Assembly: GCF_040195635.1 (NCBI RefSeq)
Contig: NZ_JBEFTX010000003.1
Coordinates: 310,001-374,000 of the forward strand
Direction: 5' to 3'
Length of the DNA stretch: 64,000 nucleotides
Origin: Thermasporomyces sp040195635
GTDB lineage: Bacteria > Actinomycetota > Actinomycetes > Propionibacteriales > Actinopolymorphaceae
Within the stretch, counting starts at the first letter, position 1. Each line of letters starts with the position of its first letter. Made by a program: the position numbers and the translations under genes. Below the pieces are notes generated by a model, which saw only the letters and a list, made by a program, of their open reading frames with translations, had not been told where the DNA came from and searched no databases. Below are positions 40,993 through 49,426 of this stretch, one piece after another.

Positions 40993-43940
40993 GCCTCACG
41001 TCGCGGGTCCAGTCGCTACGGTTGGTCGTCGGAGTCGTCTCGCTGGCGGTCGCCGCGCTCTCCATGCCCCTGACAGGCGTGTCGGCAGGGGTTGGCGCCG
41101 CATCTGCCGCACGGTCGGCGAACGCCACCGGGCCGCAGACCATCAGCCTCGACGGTGAGGATCTCGGTCGGCCCTTCGACGGTGTGGGTGGGGTCAGTGC
41201 AGGCGGATCGTCGCGCCTGCTGATCGACTACCCGAAGAAGGAACGGGACGAGATCCTCGACTACCTCTTCACACCCAACTACGGAGCCGCCCTCGACCTC
41301 CTCAAGGTCGAGATCGGCGGTGACGTCGATGCCACCGTGGGCGCCGAGGCCAGTCACATGCGGACGGCCGACGAGGTGGACTGCACCCGCGGCTACGAAT
41401 GGTGGCTGATGCGGGAGGCCGCGAAACGCAATCCCGACATCAAGTTCTACGGCCTGCCATGGGGGGCGCCCGGCTGGTTCGACGGAGGTTACTGGTCGCC
41501 GGACCGAGTCGACTACCTCGTCGCATGGGTGGAGTGCGCACGGGAGAACGGCCTCACGATCGACTACCTCGGCGGCGCCAACGAGAGCGGCTTCAAACGC
41601 GACGTCTACGTACGACTTGCAGAAGCCCTTGCCGAGAAGGGTTTCGGTGACATCAAGATCGCCGCCACCGACAACCACAACCCGCCAGACTACTGGTTCG
41701 CCGCGCCGGAGATCGCCGCTGACCCCGAGTTGAACGCCGCCGTCGACATCCTGGGCGAGCACGACGTGTGTGGGTGGCGGACGCTCCAGCGCCGGTGTCA
41801 CGTCAGCGACGCGGCCCGCGCGCTCGAGAAGCCCTTGTGGGACAGCGAGAACAGCACCCAGGACTACGACGTCGGCGCGGAACCGCTCGCCCGGGCGATG
41901 AACCGGCACTACATCGATGCCGAGGTCACCGGAAACCTCAACTGGGCGTTGATCTCCGCGTGGTACGACAACTTCCCAATCGGCGGGACCGGCCTGATGC
42001 TGGCCGAGCGCCCGTGGTCGGGCTTCTACGAGGTCGGCCCCAGCATCTGGGTCGACGCGCACACGACACAGTTCACCGAGCCCGGGTGGCACTATCTCGA
42101 CAGCGCGAGCGGCTACAGCGCGGAAGGTGCGAGCCACGTGGCGCTGCGGTCGGCCGACACCGACGACTACAGCGTGGTGATCGAGACACTCGACTCCGGT
42201 GAGGCCGAGACGCTGCGGTTCGAGGTGACCGGCGGGCTGTCGGACCGTCCCGTGCACGTGTGGTCGACGAACCTCTCGACCCCGAGCACCGCCGACGACT
42301 TCGTACGTCAAGGTAGCATTGACGCGGCCGATGGTGCGTACGAACTGACCGTCGAACCCGGCCACGTGGTCACGCTCTCGACGACGACCGGCCAGGCGAA
42401 GGGCACCGCGGCGGCGACCGCGGATCCTGGAGCGCAGCTGCCGATGCCGTATGCCGAGGACTTCGAGCACGTCGGAAGTCTCGGCCTGGCGCGCTACGTC
42501 GCCGACGTCCACGGCGGGTTCGAGGCGGCCCGGTGCGCTGGTGGGCGCGACGGCACGTGCTACGAGCAGCAGGTCACCCAGCAGCCGATCACCTGGCACA
42601 ACACGAACATGCCGCCCACGACGATCGTCGGCGACCCGCGCTGGTGGGGCGACTACGAGGTCGGCGTCGACGCGCTGCTCGATGCGTCCGGGCACGTCGA
42701 ACTGCTCGGCCGCGTCGACAGCCAGCAGCACAACGCGGCCGGCTACCACCTGCGCGTCGCGGACACCGGCGAGTGGCGACTCTTCACCCAGGACCTGCAG
42801 GGACGCGACCGGACGCTGGCCTCGGGATCCGTGGCGGCCGTCGGCACGGGAACCTGGCACCGGCTTGCGTTGCGATTCCGCGGGGAGCAGGTCACGGCAC
42901 TGCTCGACGGCGATGAGCTCGCTTCCGTCGAGGACGCGGACCACACGACGGGGCAGGTGGGGTTGCGGGTGGGCGGGTGGCAACGGGCCCAGTTCGACAA
43001 CCTGCGGGTGGTGCCGACGGGTCCGCGGCCCTCGTTCGTACGCCATACAGACATGACCGCGACGGCCACCAGCGAACACACGGCGAACGACTTCGGCCAC
43101 AACTACGTGGCCGAGCACGCGATCGACGACCGGCTCTGGTCCACGTGGCGGTCGGCGTTGTCGCCGGTCGAGCCGCTGCCGCAGGCGATCACCCTCGACC
43201 TCGGGGAGTCGACGACCGTGGCAGGTGTGGCGTACACGCCCGCCGTCACCCCGGTCGCCGGGGGAATCACCAGCTACACCGTCACGACGAGCAAGGACGG
43301 CAAGTCGTTCACCAACGCAGCGAGCGGGCACTGGGCCGGGACCTACGCCACCAAGACAGCGCCCTTCGACGAACCGGTGCGAGCGAGGTACGTCAGGTTG
43401 GAGGCAACCGACGTCAACGGCTGTCCACGGGCGCCGACGGTGGCAGAGCTCAACGTGTCGAGGACGGAACTCATTCCGCTGGGCGAAGGGGAGCCGCCGA
43501 CCGACCCCGACCCGACGTATCCCCACCTCGTACCACAGTCGCAGATGACCGCGACCGCGACGAGCCAGCAGCCGGGATACGAAGCAGGCAACGCGATCGA
43601 CGGCAACTGCGGCACGATGTGGCACGAGTCGTGGAGTCCGTACACACCGCCGCCGCAGTCGCTGACCCTCGATCTGGGTGGTACGTACGACACGACTGCC
43701 GTGGTCTACCAGCCGCGGCAGGACGGCAACGTCAACGGCGTGGTCACCGACTACGAGGTCGCGGTCAGCGCCGACGGTGAGACCTTCACTCCGGTCGCCG
43801 ACGGCACCTGGGCCGGGGACGCGACGACGAAGACGGCGGAGTGGTCGGCGACGTCGGCGCGATACGTCCGGTTGACGGCCCGCAACGGAGTCAACGGCCA
43901 CATCTCCGCCGCCGAGGTCAACATCGCCCACGCCGGCTGA
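40989..43940 (+). CDS. Secreted GH59 galactocerebrosidase-like galactosidase with two CBM32-type domains
   Basis: A 983-residue exported protein, GTG 40989 overlapping the GH2 stop. Signal peptide in the first 40 residues. The GH59 barrel shows DGVGGVSAGGSSRLLIDYP, LKVEIGGDVDATVGAEASHM, RGYEWWLMREAAKRNP and YGLPWGAPGW, with acid/base E199 (YLGGANESGF) and nucleophile E287 (LWDSENST). A lectin-like domain follows (550-690), then two discoidin/F5-8C modules (about 690-835 and 845-983). GH59 enzymes remove beta-galactose, classically from galactosylceramide; a bacterial one beside GH2 and dgoD more likely acts on plant galactans or galactolipids. Confidence 0.88.
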   Translation: MSLTSRVQSLRLVVGVVSLAVAALSMPLTGVSAGVGAASAARSANATGPQTISLDGEDLGRPFDGVGGVSAGGSSRLLIDYPKKERDEILDYLFTPNYGAALDLLKVEIGGDVDATVGAEASHMRTADEVDCTRGYEWWLMREAAKRNPDIKFYGLPWGAPGWFDGGYWSPDRVDYLVAWVECARENGLTIDYLGGANESGFKRDVYVRLAEALAEKGFGDIKIAATDNHNPPDYWFAAPEIAADPELNAAVDILGEHDVCGWRTLQRRCHVSDAARALEKPLWDSENSTQDYDVGAEPLARAMNRHYIDAEVTGNLNWALISAWYDNFPIGGTGLMLAERPWSGFYEVGPSIWVDAHTTQFTEPGWHYLDSASGYSAEGASHVALRSADTDDYSVVIETLDSGEAETLRFEVTGGLSDRPVHVWSTNLSTPSTADDFVRQGSIDAADGAYELTVEPGHVVTLSTTTGQAKGTAAATADPGAQLPMPYAEDFEHVGSLGLARYVADVHGGFEAARCAGGRDGTCYEQQVTQQPITWHNTNMPPTTIVGDPRWWGDYEVGVDALLDASGHVELLGRVDSQQHNAAGYHLRVADTGEWRLFTQDLQGRDRTLASGSVAAVGTGTWHRLALRFRGEQVTALLDGDELASVEDADHTTGQVGLRVGGWQRAQFDNLRVVPTGPRPSFVRHTDMTATATSEHTANDFGHNYVAEHAIDDRLWSTWRSALSPVEPLPQAITLDLGESTTVAGVAYTPAVTPVAGGITSYTVTTSKDGKSFTNAASGHWAGTYATKTAPFDEPVRARYVRLEATDVNGCPRAPTVAELNVSRTELIPLGEGEPPTDPDPTYPHLVPQSQMTATATSQQPGYEAGNAIDGNCGTMWHESWSPYTPPPQSLTLDLGGTYDTTAVVYQPRQDGNVNGVVTDYEVAVSADGETFTPVADGTWAGDATTKTAEWSATSARYVRLTARNGVNGHISAAEVNIAHAG

Positions 43941-43997
43941 CCGGCGGCCGCATAGGACCTTGTTCGGAAGAGAGCCGTCTCGGCAGTGCAGCGTGCT

Positions 43998-44846
43998 TCA
44001 CTCGCCGTTGCTGTTGTCGAGTGCGACTCGCGCCCTCGCGATGATGCGATGCGCGGCCGGACCGAAGGCCGCCGCCCCCTCCAATCGCTGCCATGCTTCG
44101 ACGTAGGTCGCGATCTCAGACGTCTCGGTCAGTCGAAGCTCGGCAGCCGTCGTCTCGATGCGAACGAGCCGCTCGTCGAAGATCCAGAAGCAATGTCCAG
44201 GAACTGCCGTGAGCGGAACACCCAGCGGCACGATTCCTAACGGCGTCCTCGAGATTCCCACCCCGCCAGCAAGTCGATCGAGCTGCGCCACCATTACGTC
44301 GATCGGACACATCACCATGTGAAGGGCGGCTTCCCAGACGAGAATTCGGATATTCCGATCAGGATCGGAGAGGACCTGCTGACGCTCCAAGCGTGCCCGA
44401 ACGCCCTCGTCGATATTCATCGGTGTACGCAACAGCGTGTGGTAGAGCTGGAACATGTGGCGGGCATAGTCGGGCGTCTGCAAGAGGCCAGGAATGACAG
44501 CACTTTCGAATATCCGAAGCTCCCTGGCGTTTTGCTCATCCACAGCCCAGGCCTGTTGACGCGCTCGAAGCCCAGCAGCAACCTGACGCCGCCATGAGGC
44601 ATAGTGCGTCTCCAGGTGCCGCAAACGCGCCACCAGTTCGACCTCGGTTCCCGCTTGTCCTATTGCGTGAGCCCAAGCGCGAAGGTCTCGCACATGAGGA
44701 GTTTGCTTGCCGTGCTCGAGTTTGGAGACCTTCGACCGGGGCCAGCCCAGGCGTTCGGCGACCTCGCGTGCGGACAAGCCGGCCTCGGCACGCATCTCCC
44801 GCATGCGCGCGCCGAGGCCCTCTCGTGCCGTCTGGTAGTTGCTCAC
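43998..44846 (-). CDS. XRE-family HTH regulator with DUF5753 domain
   Basis: A 282-residue protein: N-terminal helix-turn-helix (LGARMREMRAEAGLSAREVAERLGWPRSKVSKLEHGKQ, residues 11-47) and a C-terminal DUF5753 domain (VIPGLLQTPDYARHMFQLYH, LERQQVLSDPDRNIRILVWEAAL). Such regulators are abundant in actinomycetes (WhiJ/Scr1-like loci) and usually sit beside small partner genes they control. It overlaps the DUF6879 gene by 4 bases (ATGA). Confidence 0.88.
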   Translation of the reverse strand: MSNYQTAREGLGARMREMRAEAGLSAREVAERLGWPRSKVSKLEHGKQTPHVRDLRAWAHAIGQAGTEVELVARLRHLETHYASWRRQVAAGLRARQQAWAVDEQNARELRIFESAVIPGLLQTPDYARHMFQLYHTLLRTPMNIDEGVRARLERQQVLSDPDRNIRILVWEAALHMVMCPIDVMVAQLDRLAGGVGISRTPLGIVPLGVPLTAVPGHCFWIFDERLVRIETTAAELRLTETSEIATYVEAWQRLEGAAAFGPAAHRIIARARVALDNSNGE

Positions 44847-45382
44847 GTGCGTATTGTTGTTGTTCGCTCTCTGTAGCGGTCAAAGGTCTCGGCGTGGTGC
44901 CATGCGGCATCACGCCAATAGCAATGACGCACAACGATCGACGGGGTCTCGTCGAGAGTGACACCGAGGAAGCGGTCTTGCTGGCCGAATTCGAGCCGGG
45001 CCACGAGGCGTGAGTCGAAAAGCCAATAGTCATGGGCCGGAAGATCGAGTTCGGGAGCCTTTCGCCTGTCGAGATAGCGAATGTCTTCACCGGCGGCCAG
45101 ATTGTGCGGTGTTCCCCACAGCTCGAATCGCAGGTAGTCCGAAGGTGGGTCGTCTATCAGCCTGACCCGTTCGACGCGCTTGCCATGGCCGGTCTGCTCC
45201 CGCATGAGGTCAAGCCACGGCTCGAACCAGTCCAACCCAGGGTCTTCGCCCGCGAGAAACCGCGGAAAGGCGTCGTCCTCCTCACTGCTGCCGTAGGAGG
45301 TTCGTACCTCGAGGCGATATGCGGTGTGCTCAAAGCGGCGAAACAGATCGACAAAGGCCTCGCCGCTCACCAGGTTGCCCAC
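44843..45382 (-). CDS. DUF6879-family protein
   Basis: A 179-residue protein from GTG 45382, with a GAAGGAG site inside the end of the upstream small gene. FRRFEHTAYRLEVRTSYG, DPPSDYLRFELWGTPHNLAAGEDIRYL and DYWLFDSRLVARLEF are typical of DUF6879, the usual partner of DUF5753 regulators. The function is unknown. The gene order (small protein, DUF6879, HTH-DUF5753) is conserved in actinomycetes. Confidence 0.8.
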   Translation of the reverse strand: MGNLVSGEAFVDLFRRFEHTAYRLEVRTSYGSSEEDDAFPRFLAGEDPGLDWFEPWLDLMREQTGHGKRVERVRLIDDPPSDYLRFELWGTPHNLAAGEDIRYLDRRKAPELDLPAHDYWLFDSRLVARLEFGQQDRFLGVTLDETPSIVVRHCYWRDAAWHHAETFDRYRERTTTIRT

Positions 45383-45385
45383 TCG

Positions 45386-45590
45386 TTACTCCTTCGGAGC
45401 CCAATGATGATTGAGCAGGTCACGTGGTACGACGACAAATGTCTCACCGTCCAGAACATCCCGCACACCAGCAAGAGCCTCGGTGTCGGTGAGGCGTTTG
45501 TCCCTGCACCACGATGTCGCCGGTCTCCAGCTCATAGAGGGCGGGACAGCCACCGACCTGGCTGTCTGAACCCAAGAACCTGATCTTCAT
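45386..45590 (-). pseudogene. Small conserved partner gene of the DUF6879 locus, single-base frameshift
   Basis: ATG 45590 follows AGGAGCTGAG and gives MKIRFLGSDSQVGGCPALYE and ETGDIVVQG. The frame then breaks. Dropping one base near 45508-45513 restores RLTDTEALAGVRDVLDGETF, VVVPRDLLNHHWAPKE and a TAA at 45386-45388, six bases before the DUF6879 start. Both halves look like one protein of about 67 residues of the type normally found at this position. The extra base is real inactivation or sequencing error; it does not remove the DUF6879 ribosome site. Confidence 0.75.
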
Positions 45591-45854
45591 CTCAGCTCCT
45601 CCCGTGATCGTCCCCTTCACTGCTGACGGTATTGATCGTCACGTGGATGAGCCAGGGGCGTCAGGAGAAACTTCGAGAAACTGATGTCGTATGGACCAAG
45701 GGCAGCTCCTAGCGTGCGCTGTGCGATGCAGCGGTTGGTCGACGTCGAGCTCGTCGTTCACACTGCGTGTCCTGGTCGCCGTGTCGCAACCATCAGCTAC
45801 ACGTGCGGCGGATCCGACGTGGTCGCCGCACGATGGCTCTCGAGGAGACCACCG

Positions 45855-45929
45855 ATGCGTCTCGTTGCCTGGAAGGCGATCGCGTTCTTGATGTTTGTCG
45901 CTGTTGGCGTCATGGTGATGGCGAGGTGA
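45855..45929 (+). CDS. Tiny single-pass membrane peptide
   Basis: A 24-residue frame from ATG 45855 after GAGGAGACCACCG: MRLVAWK, then a hydrophobic stretch of about 15 residues (AIAFLMFVAVGVMVM) and a terminal Arg. Its TGA overlaps GTG 45926 of the next gene (GTGA), suggesting coupled translation. Too short for family assignment; support comes from the ribosome site, hydrophobic pattern and overlap. Confidence 0.45.
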   Translation: MRLVAWKAIAFLMFVAVGVMVMAR

Positions 45930-46162
45930 ACGACGAACATGTCGATCCCATCGACTCTGGCCGTCTCGATTGGATCTGGGATGGCGGCCTCAGCGAGCAC
46001 GGCTACACGGACGCCGACCTGGCGACGACGGCCCGCGTCCTGTCACGGCGGTGTCCGAGATGCAATGCGGAGATAGGAACATGGTGTCGCACAGCAGCGG
46101 GCAACACTCTGGCCAGTCTCGATCTCCAGCACATAGCGCGCAGGCTCATATGGCATCAGTAG
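45926..46162 (+). CDS. Small zinc-finger protein
   Basis: A 78-residue protein from GTG 45926. The second half holds CPRCNAEIGTWC, then a His about 15 residues later (LQHIARR). This C-x2-C-x7-C-x(n)-H pattern resembles the small zinc-finger module common in actinobacterial and actinophage proteins that bind nucleic acid. The N-terminal half is acidic. It is coupled to the tiny membrane peptide upstream and convergent with the GH65 gene 22 bases later. Confidence 0.5.
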   Translation: MNDEHVDPIDSGRLDWIWDGGLSEHGYTDADLATTARVLSRRCPRCNAEIGTWCRTAAGNTLASLDLQHIARRLIWHQ

Positions 46163-46184
46163 GCACGTGACCTGGGCTACTCGG

Positions 46185-48548
46185 TCAGCGCGGTAGCACC
46201 GGCTTGCGGCGGAACGGCGCCCGCCCGGGAGGTTGCTGGGGCGGAGTGCGACGCGGCGTCGGTGGGATGGGTCGTGTGACGGGTGCGTCCGGAGTGAGGA
46301 TGAGCGGTTCGCCGTGGTGGCCGATCTCGATCGACGGACCGCCCAGCAGCGAGTACGTCGCCTCCTCCGGATGGATCGCCACCCGGATCTGGCTGCCGGT
46401 GAAGCACATCCGGAACGTGATGGCGGCCAGCTCCGGCGGCAGGCGCGGCGCGAACGTGAGCTTCCCGCCGTGGTCGCGCATGCCGCCGAACCCCGCCACC
46501 GTCCCGATCCACGCGCCGGCAAGCGACGCGATGTGCAGCCCGTTGTGGACGTCGTGCTGCGTGTCGTGCAGGTCGGCGAGGGCCGCCTCGGCCAGATAGT
46601 CGTAGGCAAGATCGAGGTGACCCACCTCGGCGGCGAGCACGGCCTGGGTGCTGGCCGACAGGGACGAGTCCCGCACCGTCAACGCTTCGTAGTAGTCGAC
46701 GTTGCGGGCCTTCTGCTCCGGCGTGAACGCGTCACCGCGCAGGTGCATCGCGAGCACCAGGTCGGCCTGCTTGACGACCTGTTTGCGATAGAGATCGAAG
46801 TACGGATAGTGCAGCAGCAGTGGGTAGTGCTCCGGCGGCGTGCCGGCGAAGTCCCAGTGCGCGTGGCTGGTGAAGTCCTCCGCTTGGGGATGCACCTGGA
46901 GGGTCTTGTCGTAGGGAATGACCATCCGGTCGGCTGCGTCGAGCCAGGCGGCGATCTCCTCCTCGTCGACATCCAGCTCGCGGGCGACCCGGGGGAGGCG
47001 TTCGCAACGGATGCCCGCCTCGCGGAGGTTCTTCTGGGCCATCAGGTTGGTGAAGACGTTGTTGTCGACGACCGCGGTGTACTCGTCGGGGCCGGTCACG
47101 CCGTCGATCCGGAACCCCGCGTGCGGATCGTGGTGGCCGAGCGACATCCACAGCCGAGCGGTCGCCACCAGCAGCTCCAGCCCGTAGTTGGCTTCGAACT
47201 CCTCGTCCTTCGTGGCCGCGAGGTAGCGGGCGGTCGCGTCGGCGATGTCGGCGTTGACGTGGAACGCCGCCGTGCCTGCCGGCCAGTAGCCAGAGCACTC
47301 CTCGCCGTTGATCGACCGCCACGGGAACGCCGCGCCCGTCTGGCCGAGCTGGGCCGCCCGGGCCCGGGCCTTGTCGAGGGTGGCGTAGCGCCACATCAAC
47401 GCGCTTCGCGCCGCCGCCGGCACGGTGTAGGTGAGGACGGGCAGGACGAACGACTCGGTGTCCCAGAACGCATGCCCGTCGTAGCCGGGCCCGGTCAGCC
47501 CCTTCGCCGGGATCGCGCGGGTCTCCCCACGAGCCCCGGCCTGCAGGACGTGGAACAACGCGAACCGTACCGCCTGCTGCAGCTCGGCGTCCCCGTCGAT
47601 CTCCACGTCGGCGGAGGCCCAGAAGTCGTCCAGATAAGCCCGCTGCTCGTCGAGAAGACCCTGCCAGGTCGTCCGCCTCGCACCGGCCAGGGCTGCCTCC
47701 ACCTGCGAACACAAGGCCGAGGTCGACCGCTGGGCCGACCAGCCGTAGGCGACGTACTTCGTGAACGCGAACCGCTGGCCCTCCGGCACCTCGACCGCCA
47801 TCGTGAGCCGGGCCAGGTCACCGTCGGCCTCGATCTTCGTGCGTACTCCGTCCGGCGTCTCGATCTCGTGGTCCATGCCGGCGGCCATCCGCAGCCCGGA
47901 CCGGCGGGTGTGGTGGGACAGCACCGCGCTGTAGTCCACGGCGGCCGCGAAGTCTGCGACCAGTGGAGCCTGGAGAATTGCCGCGACGCGAGGGTCGTCC
48001 GACTCCGGTTCGATCGCTTCGTTCGCCAGCAGATCCGACTGCACGACCAACTGCATCCGGCCATCGAGCGGCTCGACCTCGTAGCGGAGGGCGGCGACCG
48101 CCCGTTGCGTGAACGACACCAGCCGCTCGCACTGGATACGCACCTGCCGCCCGGTGGGCGACACCCAGTCCGTACGCCGTCGGAGTGTGCCGGAACGGAA
48201 GTCCAGCTCCCGGGCGTGGAACGGCGCGGAGCCGTAGCGCATGTCCAGTGGTTCGTCCTCCACCAGCAGCCGGATGATCTTGCCGTCGGTGACGTTCACC
48301 ACCGTCTGGCCGTCCTCCGGGTAGCCGTAGCCGGCTTCGGCGTACGGCAGCGGACGGCGTTCGAAGAAACCGTTCAGGTAGGTGCCGGGCAGCCCGCGCG
48401 GTTCGCCCTCCTCGAGCGATCCCCGGAACCCGATGTGGCCGTTGGACAGCGCGAAGGTGGACTCGGTGCGCTTCAGGGCGCTGACGTCGAGGGTGCGCCA
48501 GCGCAGCTTCCACGGCGAGACCTCGTAGCCGCGCGGAGGGGCGCTCAC
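46185..48548 (-). CDS. Glycoside hydrolase family 65 protein (alpha-glucoside phosphorylase)
   Basis: A 787-residue protein with the GH65 N-terminal beta-sandwich (ESTFALSNGHIGFRGSLEEG, LPGTYLNGFFE), (alpha/alpha)6 barrel (GHAFWDTESFVLPVLTY) and catalytic acid E489 in GVTGPDEYTAVVDNN. KQVVKQADLVLAM precedes the phosphate-binding region. GTG 48548 overlaps the downstream-strand partner by GTGA. It would cleave maltose, trehalose or kojibiose with phosphate to release beta-glucose 1-phosphate. The C-terminal 35 residues are Pro/Arg-rich and extra. Paired with beta-phosphoglucomutase. Confidence 0.9.
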   Translation of the reverse strand: MSAPPRGYEVSPWKLRWRTLDVSALKRTESTFALSNGHIGFRGSLEEGEPRGLPGTYLNGFFERRPLPYAEAGYGYPEDGQTVVNVTDGKIIRLLVEDEPLDMRYGSAPFHARELDFRSGTLRRRTDWVSPTGRQVRIQCERLVSFTQRAVAALRYEVEPLDGRMQLVVQSDLLANEAIEPESDDPRVAAILQAPLVADFAAAVDYSAVLSHHTRRSGLRMAAGMDHEIETPDGVRTKIEADGDLARLTMAVEVPEGQRFAFTKYVAYGWSAQRSTSALCSQVEAALAGARRTTWQGLLDEQRAYLDDFWASADVEIDGDAELQQAVRFALFHVLQAGARGETRAIPAKGLTGPGYDGHAFWDTESFVLPVLTYTVPAAARSALMWRYATLDKARARAAQLGQTGAAFPWRSINGEECSGYWPAGTAAFHVNADIADATARYLAATKDEEFEANYGLELLVATARLWMSLGHHDPHAGFRIDGVTGPDEYTAVVDNNVFTNLMAQKNLREAGIRCERLPRVARELDVDEEEIAAWLDAADRMVIPYDKTLQVHPQAEDFTSHAHWDFAGTPPEHYPLLLHYPYFDLYRKQVVKQADLVLAMHLRGDAFTPEQKARNVDYYEALTVRDSSLSASTQAVLAAEVGHLDLAYDYLAEAALADLHDTQHDVHNGLHIASLAGAWIGTVAGFGGMRDHGGKLTFAPRLPPELAAITFRMCFTGSQIRVAIHPEEATYSLLGGPSIEIGHHGEPLILTPDAPVTRPIPPTPRRTPPQQPPGRAPFRRKPVLPR

Positions 48549-49279
48549 CGGTGCACCGCGAGGAGCTCGGCGAGGTCGGACACCACCAGGTCGGCACCGT
48601 GGGCCCGGAGCGCGTCGGCGTGGTGGGTGCGGTCCACTCCCACCACGAGCCCGAAGCTGCCCGCGCGTCCGGCCTGAACGCCTGCGAGGGCGTCCTCGAA
48701 GACCGCCGCCTGCGAGGGCGCCATGCCCAACGCCTCGGCGCCGGCGAGATAGGAGTCGGGCTCCGGTTTGCCGCGCAGGCCACGTTCGGCGATCACCACG
48801 CCGTCGATTCTGGCCTGGACGAACCGACTCAGGCCGGCGGTGTCCAGGATCAGCTCGCCGTTGGCCGAGGACGTGACGACCCCGACCGAGAGCCCGGCGT
48901 CGTGGACGGCGTGCAGATAGCGCACCGACCCCGGATAGGCCGTGACGCCGCGCTCCTTGACGATGGCCAGGAACAGCGTGTCTTTCCGGCTGCCGATGCC
49001 ATGCACCGTGTCACTCGTCGGCGAATCGTCCGGACTGCCCTCCGGCACCTGGATTCCACGCGAACGGAGAAACCCCCGCACGCCGTCGTCGCGCGGCCGG
49101 CCGTCGACGTACTGCAGATAGTCGCGTTCGCTGAACGCCGTGAAATCGGCACCGTCGCGCCGGGTGAGAAACGCGTCGAATGTCTGCTTCCACGCCTGTC
49201 GGTGAAGGCTCGCCGTATTGGTCAGGACCCCGTCAAGGTCGAACAGGCAGGCCGCAATCCCCGCAGGCAGACCGATCAT
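48545..49279 (-). CDS. pgmB: Beta-phosphoglucomutase (HAD superfamily)
   Basis: A 244-residue HAD phosphatase-fold protein from ATG 49279, preceded by GGGGAGCG; in-frame starts further upstream lack a better site. FDLDGVLTNTASLHRQAWK holds the nucleophile and acid Asp; VVTSSANGE, the Lys in GLRGKPEPDSYL and FEDALAGVQAGRAG complete the motifs. It converts the beta-glucose 1-phosphate made by the GH65 enzyme to glucose 6-phosphate. Translationally coupled to GH65. Confidence 0.88.
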   Translation of the reverse strand: MIGLPAGIAACLFDLDGVLTNTASLHRQAWKQTFDAFLTRRDGADFTAFSERDYLQYVDGRPRDDGVRGFLRSRGIQVPEGSPDDSPTSDTVHGIGSRKDTLFLAIVKERGVTAYPGSVRYLHAVHDAGLSVGVVTSSANGELILDTAGLSRFVQARIDGVVIAERGLRGKPEPDSYLAGAEALGMAPSQAAVFEDALAGVQAGRAGSFGLVVGVDRTHHADALRAHGADLVVSDLAELLAVHR

Positions 49280-49426
49280 CACGCTCCCCATGATGCCCGC
49301 GGTGGCGACCGGGGAACAGGACAACGAGGAGATCGTGCCGGCAGGCGAGGAAACGACGCCGATCTGGTGTCGTGCGATTTCTGATGAGGTGGAGGGCCCA
49401 GGTCCGGCGGCGCGCGTGGAGCGCGA

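Noticed and set aside
41016..43931. Minus-strand open frame of about 970 codons opposite the GH59 gene
   Set aside because: The GH59-CBM32 protein on the plus strand has clear domains and catalytic residues; the antisense translation has none.
46233..48677. Plus-strand open frame of about 810 codons opposite the GH65 gene
   Set aside because: It is a shadow of a convincing GH65 phosphorylase and shows no domain pattern.
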